64,000 nt of DNA from Cheiracanthium punctorium (Eukaryota; Arthropoda; Arachnida; Araneae; Cheiracanthiidae): NCBI GenBank assembly GCA_038373885.1, contig JAWZYV010012241.1:434001-498000 (forward strand), read 5' to 3'. How positions within the stretch are numbered: the first letter of the stretch is position 1; each line of letters opens with the position of its first letter. This document shows positions 43,170-54,534 of this stretch, piece by piece. Position numbers and translations under genes: made by a program. The notes beneath the pieces were generated by a model, which ran no database searches, had not been told where the DNA came from, and saw only the letters and a list, made by a program, of their open reading frames with translations.

Positions 43170-44352
43170 ATATACTATAAGAATTACATTTTTCTTCTCT
43201 AATGTATTTTAGAAAATTTGAGTCACAGAAGTAGATCTCACTTGCGATTGGAAAACGTGCCCCATTTAAAAGCTCTATCGAAAATCGTGTTGGAAAATCC
43301 ATTGTTGAAAAGCAGTATTCAATTCTTTTTGTGGCAACGTAATATGAAAACATTATCATGACTGACTTCTATAGTAGTGTGAAACTATTCACGTAGCAGC
43401 TACTAAACTCAAAATAATTCTTTACACAAAAATTTGTCAAAAATATTCTAATTTATATTGTTCTAATTTATATTATATTACTCTGTTTTTCTTTTAAAAT
43501 AGGGCGAAATGAATGTTTCACGATTTGTCAAAGCATCCAAAATTTATGACTGACAGAAATAAATTATTTTGCGAAAATTTTTCGTCAAAAGTGATCTTTA
43601 GTTAATTTTTTTTTTAAATCTGCAAATTATGTTACAAATTCAGAACAAACAGTTTTTAAAAGAAAATTTTCTTTTCTATCCGATGATGCAAATGCCGTTC
43701 TGCTGCTAGCGTAATTACCGCCGTTATTACGTATTAAGTGAGAAAAATGCAAAAAATCGCATAAAATATAAAATAAAAAGAATTCGAATTCGAATTTTGA
43801 AAAAAATCGCTTCGAGGTGCGTAAAGTCCTTGAGTAATTTCTGTATCCGCACTGTCGAATATCTGATGAATAGAGAACATATCACCGTAGCTACGATAAA
43901 ATAATTTGCTATGATGACAGTTAAATCAATAACTATCCAGTAGAGTTTTTGAATTCTTTGACTGTGAGTGTTTGTTTTTTTTTTTGTTTTTTTTTCGGTT
44001 AGCCGGGAGCAAGAGAAAAATTGCCAAATAATTGTGATCTGCGCGAAATTCTTCCGAACCTAAAGCGATTTCCAGTACATAGTTGTTTATCCCTTTCCAT
44101 ATTTTGGAAATTTAATTTAATTTCGTATTTTTATTCCATTCCACACGTTTTCAGAAATTCCCCATTATGTAACCAATAAGCATACAAATTCCTCTTTAGT
44201 ATATTGATATTTTGTATTTATTTAATTCTGTATCTAAATACTATTTTGTATACGGATTAAAATTTCCGCCTTTTTTTGGGGGGGGGAAAGACAGTGTTTC
44301 AGAAGTCTTTAAACGTTTCCCAGGAAAAACAGTTGGCGGGATTTGCACCTGG

Positions 44353-44397
<45 letters not shown>

Positions 44398-44435
44398 AGA
44401 GTTTGCCACCAGATAAGTTAGTAGAATTGCATCAT
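43170..44435. other. Intergenic, nothing but homopolymers recognised
   Basis: A+T-rich. It includes poly-T runs at 43975-44000 and a poly-A run of about 40 at 44357-44396, possibly a retroposon tail, though no retroposon body was recognised before it. Confidence 0.45.
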
Positions 44436-44449
44436 TATACTAATAAGAA

Positions 44450-44770
44450 ACTTAAATACAAAGGGAGCATTAGTCCATGGAACAGGAATGCTAATCAAGT
44501 TTATAGATCGTAATGCTATTGATTGCGAAGTTTGAACTGGCACCGCAGGCAATAAAAGAATTTTAATTCCACTTAGAAAATATTCTGGTACTATTTTACC
44601 ATATTCTTTCAAAAAACTCAACTTCAAAATATACCTGCATTTGCGATGATAGTAAATAAATCTCAAGGACAATCATTCGAAAAAAAGACCAAATTTATTG
44701 AGGCAGGAAGGTTTCATACATGGCCAGTGGTACGCACGCCTCAGCAAGTAGACTTGAATCATTCGACTTT
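44450..44770 (+). pseudogene. Helitron helicase C-terminal remnant
   Basis: Read through stops and a frameshift on the plus strand it gives LVHGTGMLIKFIDRNAIDCE, then NKRILIPLRKY, LPYSFKKLNF, VNKSQGQSFEK and a GRFIHGQWYARLS-like end. These correspond to the motifs L.NGTR..V..., FPxxxKRxQFPV, AMTINKSQGQS and xFxHGQLYVALSR of Helitron/Pif1-like helicases. Several in-frame stops make it dead. Confidence 0.78.
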
Positions 44771-45076
44771 TTAAGATTTTATAAATCCAAACATAATGGG
44801 CCTTTAGCCGAGGATAGTTCCAGGTTCAATTTTCGGAGGGGGCCACTAGACTTTTTAGATTAGCTTAAATTGTTCAAAATGCAAACTGAATGCGTGAAAT
44901 CCAAGGTTGGTAGAGGGAGATGACCTTATGACCCATTCGCTGGAGCTGCCTTTGTATTTAGCAAAATATGATAGAGTTTTTACAAAAACGCCGTCTTCAC
45001 AGAAAAGTGTGGTGGTTGTAAAGTGAAATTGTACAAAAGTGGTCACTAAAGACAGATAGTCTCTTAGCCAAGTAGG

Positions 45077-45507
45077 CAGTGGCGCACCCAAGATTTTATT
45101 TTAGGGGGGGGGGCTGGGCTACATACAAATACAGCTGAACTCGGTCATAGTGACCTCGGTTAGTTACAACTCTCTTATAACGTCAAAATATTCGGTATCA
45201 CTTAACTGTCTCATACAAGCAAAATAACTCATTATAGAGTCACAAATAATTATCTGATCTTTTGAGTGACGTTGTAACCGTGTGTAACAGTGTTTCAACT
45301 AACTGTAAGCATTTATTTAAGAACTTTTTTAAATAAATGTCTTTTTTGGTTAGAAATAATTTGAGGACAATTAAAAAAAGAAAGAAAGAACTAAAAAAAA
45401 TTAATTTTTTAGCGACAATTTTCATTTTTTTAACGCTTTTCACTTCTAACTTTCTACCTTTAGGAGGGGCTTCAGCCCCCATAGCCCCCTCCGTGGGTGC
45501 GCCTATG
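45077..45507. mobile_element. hAT-like MITE, 7/8 TSD match
   Basis: The ends are CAGTGGCGCACCCAAG and, on the other strand, CATAGGCGCACCCACG. The flanks are caagtagg (45069-45076) and caaggagg (45508-45515). A G-run lies near the left end. It is non-coding. Confidence 0.8.
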
Positions 45508-45549
45508 CAAGGAGGTCACTTTAGTATGGTTCCAGTGTACATGGAATGG

Positions 45550-46200
45550 TGAGGAATATTCTTTGACAGAAGAACTTTATTCACACTCACATTAAAAAAA
45601 AAATTAATGCTTTATGGTCGAGTTTCGACCACTGGCAGACAACTAGTATTTATAAATGACATTATTTTCATTTATATCAAATCCTGATTACATAGTGAAT
45701 TTATTTCAGCTCTATACATCAATTTTACGTCCCTTTATAGGTGGAACAGGGCTGCCTCCTATGAACGGACGGACGAAATTACACCTAAGCCCGTACCGAG
45801 TATCGAACCCGGACTCGTGGTGTGGTAGATGTTGTTGTTGTTGTTATCGTGGGAGTACGGCTCATTATTTACGCGTTGGATCTAGGCCGATGGGTGGGGT
45901 GTCTTCCGCGGGGGTCTTTCTAAGGGTATATAACTCGTTCTAACCCCTATATATACTAGGTTTCGGAGGCAACCAAGAAAAATTCCAAACGGTAAGGTAG
46001 GCGACACGACCTGGTTTTGAACGAGGCACCTTTCGTCTTTTTGCTCAGAGGCCCATGCGCTCGGCTACTGGTGGGGCACTGTTCGGTTGAAATATTTGTT
46101 TAAGGAATCGCACTCCAGTAGCGTCAGTGTGATCTAGCATATATTTTTCTTTCTTTCTTTTTCTTTCTTTTTTTTTTTAATTCTTTTTCTTTTGTTTAAC
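45550..46200. other. Mixed debris, possible SINE remnant
   Basis: On the minus strand gtccgggttcgatactcgg near 45815 resembles a tRNA B box, but no A box or conserved body was found. A (TTTC)n tract lies at 46150-46190. No gene. Confidence 0.35.
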
Positions 46201-46204
46201 TTTT

Positions 46205-46990
46205 TACTTTCCGAACATGTTCCATGTAAGGAAAGTATTGTCATCATGAAAAAATTCGACTTCGAGATTTGGGTGTATTGACACGTTTTGAGGTCTTCTG
46301 AATTCATGGATGCTATTTTTACGAGATGTATGTCTGTGTGTGTTTATGTGTGTATGTGAGTGAACACGATAGCTCCTAAAGGGAGCATTCGATTGAGCTC
46401 AAATTGGGTATATCTGCACGCTTAAACCAAACGAGCGAAATTCGATCAGTCGGAGCGAAAAGAGAGCCAGTTTTCAAAAGTGAGCTTCTCCTTTAGGAGC
46501 GTTTTTCGATCACAAGAGCGGAGCGGAATATAACAATAAGCGAGGACGGAAGTTCTCCGAAAAAATAGGAAGGGAAGAAAGAAGTTCTCAGAAAAAAGAC
46601 TATTTAATGAGAACTTTCGAGGAAAAACCTGTCGGTTTCCATGGAAACTGATCGCTCCGGGATGTATCGTTTTTTTCGCTCTTTGGGTTTAAGCGTGTGT
46701 TATAAACCACCGTCCCACAACTGACATTGATTTTGGTGTGTATAGGACTCATAGTTATTCTACAGGGCTACGACAAAGATTTCTTTTACATTATGGCCTA
46801 TGGGGAGAAATTCTTGAAAGTGCGCTAGCGTTTAAACGGTGCATTCGATTGAGCTTCCATTGGGTATATATCCACTCTTATATTAAACGAGGAATGTTTG
46901 TGGGTGTGTGTGTATGTCCGAACGATCTCGAAAACTGCTCTAAGGATTCTTTTTAAATTTCGTACCTGGGGGTTTTTTGGGCCCATGAAA
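46205..46990 (-). mobile_element. Copy of the ACTTTCCGAACA element, interrupted
   Basis: It begins actttccgaacatgttcc and follows the reverse complement of 38190-37600, including ttgagctcaaattgggtata, the ccctgtagaa-type word and the cgtttaaacg words. It is interrupted by a separate TIR element at 46417-46697. The far end is not clear. Confidence 0.7.
46417..46697. mobile_element. 281-bp nested TIR element, CACGCTTAAACC ends
   Basis: The ends are CACGCTTAAACCAAACGAGC and, on the other strand, CACGCTTAAACCCAAAGAGC. Around it the host element reads gggtatat + ctg and then tgttataaacc, where the unbroken copy near 37760-37940 has gggtatat(a)tgttataaacc. It has no protein. Target duplication is unclear (2-3 bp at most). 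Confidence 0.78.
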
Positions 46991-47099
46991 CGATTGAGCT
47001 AGGTCAATTTATTGAAAAAACTCTAAAACGCTCAAAATTTAAAATTTAAAATTTTTGGACGGTAGCGCCATCTATTGAGCATTTGAAAAACACACTTGA

Positions 47100-49395
47100 T
47101 GCAATCTTCCTAAAAGGGACGCTCAAATAAGTTTGGGGCGGATTAAAAAATACACGCCATCGATATATAATAGTAAAAATTAATTTCGCAAAGAAACAAA
47201 ATAAATGGAACTTGATATTCAGTACACAGATAAATAAATTTTTTAGTAACTAGATATATTACACCATTCAGCTACATAAATTTGTTTAGAATTCAAAGTT
47301 ATTTTTATTTCAAAATATCGTCCTGGCAACCAGCGAAAGAAAAAGAGAAAAGTGTCTTCGTTGCCATCCCCGCAAGCACCTTGATGGAATATATGTAAAT
47401 AATTTAATTATTCTTAATTCATAGTTATTAATACAAAACTATTCGTAAATCTTATGTGAAAAATTGCCTGAATTTATTACAATTATCCTTTTGTAACTAA
47501 CGTAAAGCTAAATGTATTTTCGCGTATATACTAAAACAATAAAGATTTTTTATGTATTTTATTGATCCATATGATGCGAATTTCAAAAGTGCATAAAAGT
47601 TTCAGCTTAGCCGAATAATTTAAACGAAAATGACACCCTTTTCAGTCATTCACAGTAAGAAAAAGATCCTGTGACGTAAGATGAAAATTCCATTTTTTTT
47701 TTTTTTTTTAATAACGGCACTAGGTTGAATTCTATTTTAGCTGCCTTATTCCGCCAAGTTGACGATAAATATTTAAATGTAGTTACCCCGACGATTTTTT
47801 TTTTTTTTTTTTAAGGGACAACCGTTTATAATGAAACGATCTTTGAAACTCCGATGAAAAAATTTATAATGATACAATCGATTCCTAAATTGGGCTCGCA
47901 GCCGATATTCAAATTTATTTTGCAGGTGATCAGCCATCAGTTTAGTTTTCATTCACTGCAGTTGATGATTTCAACTCATTTATTTTATAATCGTATGGAC
48001 AACCTTTGAAAAGTTGCGGGCAGAACTTTACGATATTAGCGAACTCTGGGCCTGACTTCAGGATGTTAGCAAAATCGAGGGCCGTATAATTCGGATTTAT
48101 ATGGAAGTTTGAATGTTTTATATAGGTTTTATACAGGGTTTTGACTTGTTCTGCGGGCTGGTCCAAAAGCCATGGCAGGCCCCATCCGGCCGCAGGCTGG
48201 GAGTTGTTTATATGTGGAAGCAGTAAATTGGGAGGCTGAAATCTGTTACTAAGATTTTTTTCTAATAAATTTTCAATTGTTATTTAGACGTGGATTAGAC
48301 TGTGTTGTTTTGTGTTGTGTACTACCATTAAACTAAAGGATAAAGCCCTTTGTGGAGACAATTACAGTAGGTGATAGAATGTATACACTCAGAATATTTA
48401 ATATTTACCCACTTAAAATCAAATAACTTCATATTCAATTTTTATTATACATCGAAATTCGAATTGTATAATCTGCAGAAACATTTCGTATTCGAAACAT
48501 TTCGTTTGGTATCAACATCCTCTCCTATATCCATGCTTAATGCATAGAAAACAGTTTTATTTTTGAAAAATAGTTAAACTGAGTAGTAATTTAGAAAAGC
48601 TATCTTAAGCGAATTGGAATCGTAATTTTTCCTCCAAAGCCTGATAACCGTGACTTCAATGTAACGTCAATGTCACTTGCAATAGATAATTCTGACACTC
48701 AAATGATTAGCTTTTTTTATTCTCTTAAATGAAATAGAGCTTAAAAAAAAAGCTTAAAAATCAGGGTTTATCAGATTATCAGATTTTTTACATAATTATG
48801 ATAATTTTCAGGCTGATCGCACCAACGAACCGTGTAAATTTTAAGTTATTAGACAATACATTTTTAATCTGTTTGGATGGTAAAAGTTTTATTTTGAGTG
48901 GTTGAACTGGAATTGTGACAGAGTCAGGGATCAGCGTAACTATATAGGAGCGATGCATTTTTGATTTATTCGAGGTTAGAAGTCCATTTTCTTCAGTCCA
49001 TCCGTTTGTTCTATTATTGTCAACGTTTAAGTAGTTGTTAGGGTAATTATAAAAGAATATTTTTGATCTATTCTGTTTTTGATTTCATGATTTCGAAGTG
49101 TCCTTTTGTACTAATAATTTAAATTGCGTTACACTTTTTCTTTTCTTAAGCGTGAGTTTATAAAATAAAATTATGTTTAAAGCATATTTATGTAAGATTA
49201 TACTTTTATGGCATCTATATTTATGTATCTATAAGATTGAATTTACGTTTGTAGAATTTGTTTATGCAAGATGTATTTTCTTTGAATTAGAAAAAAATAA
49301 GTATTTTATGTTTGAATTGAAGCACTATAGAGAAATTTAGAATTTCAATCGTAAAGAATTATCATCATAGATGTATTATAAAGACGTAAATGCAT
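47100..49395. other. Intergenic, no gene recognised
   Basis: A gcgccatctattgagc word at 47065 recalls the array at 4490-5400. Poly-T runs lie at 47692-47710 and 47796-47813. CAGGGTTTTGAC at 48133 looks like an unpaired hAT-type end. The 74-aa minus frame at 47942-48166 has no known motif. Confidence 0.4.
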
Positions 49396-49399
49396 GAAA

Positions 49400-50600
49400 G
49401 TGTAGCTCAAAAACGAGCTGTGGAAACATACGATCACCGACAGCAGCACTTAGCCCAAATGTGTGAACATGCAGTTCAAACATAAGCAGATGAAAGAGAT
49501 GATTAGTATTTGGAAGGAGAACGACATAGAACAGCTAGACGTTGACAAATACTTCGGGTAAACAGTCTAAGGGTGGAATTCTCCGCCGGTGGTTCACGAA
49601 ATCGTCGGTTGTTAGCTACCAACTGGGCAGAATCTGTTGTTTGGTTACCGACTGCGATAACAACTCCGGAGGGAAACGGGAGGTCTTTTAGCCAATCACA
49701 TGAACCCCTTGACGCTCCTCCTTAAAACTCCACCTCAAGGCGGGGCAAAGTTAACGACTGCGAAGAATTAACGACGAGCGGAGAATCCAGCTGTAAGTAT
49801 CCACAAACCTGCCACAAATGTGGGTACTTATTATCATAGTTTAAAACTTTTTAACATGGATTGCATTCACCCTGGAGCTTTGCATTTTTCTGAAGAGTAA
49901 AAACAAAAATTAACCGAAACCATTTTGGGGACTGTAAGATTGATGTAGGACATTCCGAATTTCCTAATGAATTGGTGTAGTTGTTTCTTCGATGTCACCC
50001 ACATTTCAAAGAATTTCATAAAAGAATTCGAAATTTGAAAGCATACTTTACAATGGCTTTGTTCACAGTATAAGACGAGAGAAACTATTAACGATTTTGG
50101 TGTGTACTGCTACGTTGCGAACAGTGTATAACAGACTTGATGAATTTTTTTATAAACTAATTCATCTGACAGTTCAACCAACTCAAATTCTTGATGCTGA
50201 ATTTGAACGTCCTCAATATGGACAGATATATTTCTGAAGTAATGAAGACGCTGTTAGTGAATGCATCGCCCAAGATCTTCGCTGATACCCTCGCTGATCT
50301 GCTACAGAAGGAAAGGAGGCATCTTACGTTAAACTACTTTTTCCTGAACTCTGATGGCACCGACCATCGAATATTTAGCATCCCTCTTCAAAACAAAGTA
50401 TATGCCATTGTAACATTGAATGCCGACCAAAGCTTACCTGATAATGTATGAGTGATCCGACAGCGATGAAAATCTTTGGCAACCATGAAGATCATTGATA
50501 CGTGCCAAGGCATTTACGCACTCATTATTTTACACTTAAGGAGCCTTTAGATTCTGAGCATGGCTCGGTAACCTGGTACTGTTTAAATTATGCATCGATT
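49400..50600 (+). pseudogene. Decayed N-terminal region of a Helitron transposase
   Basis: Read with stops on the plus strand, 49410-49560 gives ETYDHRQQHLAQMCEHAVQT-like repeats, as in the Arg/Glu-rich leader of Helitron proteins. From 49855, DCIHPGALHFSEE recalls the C.HCGA.....E motif. NFLMNWCSCFF...ISKNFIKEFE and PQYGQIYF follow, and then the open frame 50191-50451 with a DGTDHRIFSIPLQNKVYAIV segment, like the G..HRRYNLPT..EVAA step of the Helitron-like N domain. A MITE splits it at about 49578. Each single match is weak; the order of several makes the case. Confidence 0.6.
49576..49792. mobile_element. Short MITE, GGATTCTCCGC-type ends
   Basis: The ends are ggaattctccgcc and, on the other strand, ggattctccgctc. 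It contains repeated ttaacgac / gtcggttgttagc words that form a foldback. It interrupts the Helitron protein remnant. No sure target duplication. Confidence 0.55.
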
Positions 50601-50654
50601 AAAATTTATTTAAATGCTTGGTAATGATTTTTTCAAATTAAACTACATTTTTTA

Positions 50655-50810
50655 GAATAGATGTGTGTTTGTGTGTGTATAAATGAAAAAAAAAAGATAA
50701 AAATATGCGTGTGTGTGTGTGTGGGGGGGGGGAGAATTGTGAGTCAGAGTGGGAAAAGCAACACACACACACACACGTACAGACAGACACTCTCTCTCTC
50801 TCTCAGGTAC
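50655..50810. repeat. Cluster of microsatellites: (GT)n, (AC)n, (CT)n and a G run
   Basis: gtgtgtgtgtgtgt and a 10-G run near 50710-50732, acacacacac at 50760-50777 and ctctctctctctc at 50790-50804 lie in under 160 bp. Confidence 0.9.
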
Positions 50811-51050
50811 TTGCGTATCGCACTCTCTCTTCGCATCGACCCTCCGCCTTGCACCTGCTTACTTCTTGCTCCGTTCCCAGTGCGCCTTTTGCCTCCTTAT
50901 CGACCGACAGTGTCGTCCCACAGCTCCGGAACTCGAATTTTATGCGTTTCACCCTTCGAAAATAAATCCCTCCTTCTGGACGGTCACAAAACGGGCAAAT
51001 CGCAGTGGGGGGAGGAGGCTGAGATGGACAACGTCCAGTGGTGTAGGCAG

Positions 51051-52037
51051 TAGAGACGAGACGGGGTCAGTCCGAGCCGGAGCCCAGACTCGGGCTCTGA
51101 AATTCACGATTGTGTCCGGGCTCGGGCTCCTGAAAGATGTCTCTTTTATTTAACCCTATGAGGCGCAACCCTTTCCCAATCCTGAAAAAAAGGGCAGCCG
51201 TTGCCATCGCTCGACCTAACTACCAGCAAGATGGCAGACGATCGAAACGTTCATCGCGGGCCACAGATCTAGAGACCCTTTTTTCACGACGGCTGGCTGT
51301 GCGAAGTCGAGCGATGGCAACGACTGCCCTTTTTTTCAGCATTGGGCAATCTATCCAGCGGTTCTCGCATTCTTTTCCACTTTTCAGCAGATGTCAGTGC
51401 TGTTAAAAAGAATCGTGACCATTTTTTGACGGGAAATGACGTGCTGAAAAGTAAAGGATTCTCGTGGAGCTAGGTCACCCGCAACTATTTTTATAGAAAT
51501 CAGATCTATTCTTCGTGACTGGCAGCGGTCAAAATGTCAGAGTTGGGTGTTCCCAGAGCGGGAACACTGCGCGTTAAAGGGTTAGCATACTCCTTGTAAA
51601 CAGATTTTAAAAAGATATTCGTGGGAGAAATAAGCTAATTATTATTATTGGATCAACTTTAATATAAAGAATCAGAAAGGGCATTTAGAGTTTGCTATTA
51701 CAATGGCCACCGCTTAATGGGATCACGTTCGTGTCATCGATTTTGATCCAATAAAGCGACTGATTCGAAAAAGCGGCGGCTTTGATTGAGGCTTTAAAAC
51801 GAATGATTCCGTTCCGTTTTCTGCCATTTGATTCGATAAAGCTGCTGATCCAATTAACCAGTGATCCAAATAAGCGGCGGCCGCTGTATATGTGTCTTTA
51901 ATTTGTACAAACGTCAAAATTTAGGATACTCTGTCAATGAAGTCATTGACTTTTATTGATCTATTAGCTGAATTTTCGGGCTCGGGTTGAATATGCCCTC
52001 GGGTTCGGGCTTTAAAAATTGAGCCCGAACTCATCTA
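51051..52037. mobile_element. hAT-like element with exact 8-bp TSD, host of a piggyBac-like MITE
   Basis: The ends are TAGAGACGAGACGGGG and, on the other strand, TAGATGAGTTCGGGCTC. The identical flanks are gtaggcag at 51043-51050 and 52038-52045. Cccgagcccgag-type words are near both ends. A second family member is at 61521-62012. It contains the TTAA element 51154-51581. Confidence 0.87.
51154..51581. mobile_element. piggyBac-like MITE nested in a hAT-like element
   Basis: It starts CCCTATGAGGCGCAACCC after TTAA (51150-51153) and ends AACACTGCGCGTTAAAGGG before TTAG, a decayed TTAA. It is the reverse orientation of the 9127-9624 copy and lacks part of the second foldback arm. Confidence 0.8.
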
Positions 52038-52088
52038 GTAGGCAGGGGGGGGGTGCCCCCCCCCTGCCTACTAGATGAGTTCGGGCTC
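52021..52088. repeat. 68-bp perfect palindrome over a hAT insertion junction
   Basis: Arms 52021-52053 and 52056-52088 are perfectly complementary (33 bp each) with a 2-nt centre. The left arm holds the last 17 bp of the hAT-like element, the target duplication gtaggcag and a nine-G run. The right arm repeats these in reverse. Confidence 0.95.
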
Positions 52089-52089
52089 T

Positions 52090-52524
52090 GTGCAAGGCAA
52101 CTGTGCAAAAGACCCTGCGCAAAAATAAAGAAATTTCGTTCCACACGAATCAATTCCCCCCTCCCCCCCCTTTTAATAATAAAAGTTATGATTCGTTTAG
52201 TCTAAGAAATTTGAAAAAAAAAAAAAAAAAAAAATCCCCCTTCAAACACATAATCTTATTCTAAGTAATCTGAAATAAACGAATATATAGTATGACGTCA
52301 CGCAAACGTCATGTCGAAATGGCCTCCTACCGGCAATGTAGTTGTTCAACGAACTAAAAAAATGTTACTGATTAAAATTAGTTTATGCAAGCGTAAATTT
52401 GAGTTTATTTTGATTGTTCATACTATACAACTGAAAAATAATATTATAAATTATGAGATATTTTTCTCTTTGGTATTTTTATTGTAATTTTTTATTATTG
52501 GAAAATGTAAGATTTTTTCGCCCC
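52090..52524. other. Intergenic, nothing recognised
   Basis: Poly-C tract near 52150-52168 and poly-A near 52214-52233. No other structure. Confidence 0.45.
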
Positions 52525-52528
52525 TTAA

Positions 52529-52803
52529 CCCATTTGTGCCTGGATATTTTTGCGACTTTCTTCGATTTTTACTGATAACAGAAATCACAGATAAATTTCT
52601 GATGTCAACTTCTTGAATAAGGGATGGTTCCTTTTAAAATCATTATGCATAAAAATAGAAATATCAACATCCTACTTGCTCATGTTAAAATATTTTGTAG
52701 AGTTGAGGCTCAATACTCATGAAAAAGGCTAGGAAAAATAAATAACGTTTTCGACTAATAGTGAAAATTCCGTCCCAAAAAAGGGACACTAGGCATAAAT
52801 GGG
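52529..52803. mobile_element. 275-bp piggyBac-like MITE, second family, TTAA TSD
   Basis: Ends CCCATTTGTGCCTGG and, on the other strand, CCCATTTATGCCTAG, flanked by TTAA at 52525-52528 and 52804-52807. The CCC start and TTAA target match piggyBac. The interior is unrelated to the 9127-9624 family. Confidence 0.85.
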
Positions 52804-52809
52804 TTAAAT

Positions 52810-53485
52810 TTGTGGGCCCTGAATAATTGCTCCGCTTGCCCTGCCGGTAATAGGACATTCGAAATCACTCAAGGTCAGCAAGTCTCTCCACTTCAAAAGT
52901 ACGAAAAAAATTGAAGCTGTATGAAAAGTACAAACCAATTTTTGTGCACATTAGAGATAACGTCATTTAATTCACTACGCAACCATCACTGGTGGATCCA
53001 GAAGGGGGCAGGGGCACGTGCCCCACTCCCCTATTCTGGTCAGGCGAATTAAGTGAAGATTGATTTATTTTGTAACATTCAGATGCATTTAAAAGAAAAA
53101 GTGGACAGAAAAAATATAGCCTTCCTCCAGAATTATTTTTCTAGATCACCTCTGACAACCATCTACGTCAACCGTGATAGGAGAGCCTATTGTTCATGGG
53201 AGACGAGCAGAGTAGCCAAATTAGCCACTTTGTGGCTAGATCTTGGCCTACTGGCAATATAGAAGTATTTTGTAAATCGTAAAAAAAAAAAATTAATCTG
53301 TAAATGACTCAAAAAAAAAAAAAAAAAACACCATTCGCAGACAAGCATATTTCAGCAGCAAAAGCACTTAAAAGTAAACGTCAATGAATAATTAATGACT
53401 ATGTCTTTTTATCCCTCACTCCCTTATTGAAAATTGTCCGAAAAATGTGTCCCAAAAATGCGACATTAAAGTATGCGACATAATT
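52810..53485. other. Intergenic with an unpaired hAT-like end
   Basis: cactggtggatccagaaggg at 52988 resembles the CAGTGGCGGATCC type of terminus, but a partner was not found. No gene. Confidence 0.4.
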
Positions 53486-53488
53486 TTA

Positions 53489-53668
53489 CATATATTTAAA
53501 TACTATTAGTTCACAACAGCTTTAATCTATTGCTACACTATTTCGTAAGCAGTAGAATAGGCATGACATGCATTTTTTACATATATTTAAATACTGTTAG
53601 TTCACAACAGCTGTAATCTATTGTTACACTATTTCGTAAGCTGTAGAATAGGCATCCCATGCATTTTT
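53489..53668. repeat. Two tandem 90-bp units
   Basis: acatatatttaaatact starts at 53489 and again at 53579. The two units share ttagttcacaacagct and cactatttcgtaag, with few differences. Confidence 0.88.
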
Positions 53669-53809
53669 CTATAAATAGGTTAAAATCATAAAAATTTCAA
53701 CATAGGGTTACCAGGCGAAATACGCGAAAAATGAGAGATTAAATGTCAAAGTCAATTAATATCGTTTTAATATGGAGCCGAGTTTATATATATATTACAG
53801 CCGAGTTAT

Positions 53810-53840
53810 ATATATTTATTTATTTATTTATTTATTTATT
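53810..53840. repeat. (TTTA)n microsatellite
   Basis: Six to seven TTTA units preceded by a short (TA)n tract. Confidence 0.85.
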
Positions 53841-53929
53841 CTCAGCTTGGAAACATTTTTTGCCATTTCTGGCCACTTTGATTTCAGCCATTTTTTTCTA
53901 TGGCTGAGCTGGCAACACTGGAGTGGAGA

Positions 53930-54530
53930 AGGTTGACACTGCAGCCGACAGAAAAACCTGGCTTGGACGAAACAGCATTCTAGTGCTGAAAAATGCTGAA
54001 CGAATCATACATCATTATCAGGCAAAGAAGTTAAAAATTTAAATACTAATTGAATCTGTACTTTTCAAAAGCAGAACAAGCGAATAAAACAATAACTAGA
54101 TCTGCATGCAATATTCAGCTGAGCAAATTTCGTGCAGTTATCTCTACCTCAAGTTGAATTTTTTTCTGTGATTATTCCTCGGTAGTATGTCCGATTTCAG
54201 ATTTTTTTTTTTAAGTGATCAGCATCGTGACCTTGATCAATGTCATGGATTCAATGAGCTACGTGGAGAGAGTCATTGAGAAATAGAATAATTCTTCTAA
54301 TATCTCCATTGAAAGTGAATGGAAGCAGGTTTTTCGGTGATGATTCCTCCGTGGTGAACCCGATTGGTTTGAGTTCAGGTTTATACCTTGCCACCAATCT
54401 ATAACCATGCCAAATTTGAACTAAATCGGTCAATCGGTTTAGGAGGAGAAGCGTTACATTAAAATGCCTCAGCTCAATAACGAAACAAAACAACAGAAAC
54501 AAACAGCAGAACAAAAAAGAAAAAGCATCA
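53930..54530. other. Possible RTE-type LINE 3' debris
   Basis: The words ccaaatttgaactaaatcgg and tcaatcggtttaggaggaga resemble recurrent phrases in 3' UTRs of RTE-type elements. No reverse transcriptase was found. Low certainty. Confidence 0.3.
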
Positions 54531-54534
54531 TTAA

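Noticed and set aside
44357..44396. Long poly-A run as the tail of a processed pseudogene or LINE
   Set aside because: The sequence before it shows no coding similarity, and no flanking duplication was visible.
45810..45840. B-box-like sequence as a tRNA gene
   Set aside because: No A box, no cloverleaf stems and no matching acceptor arms could be drawn.
47942..48166. 74-aa minus-strand open frame as a gene
   Set aside because: No known motif. It runs into a CAGGG-type repeat end and lacks any splice or promoter context.
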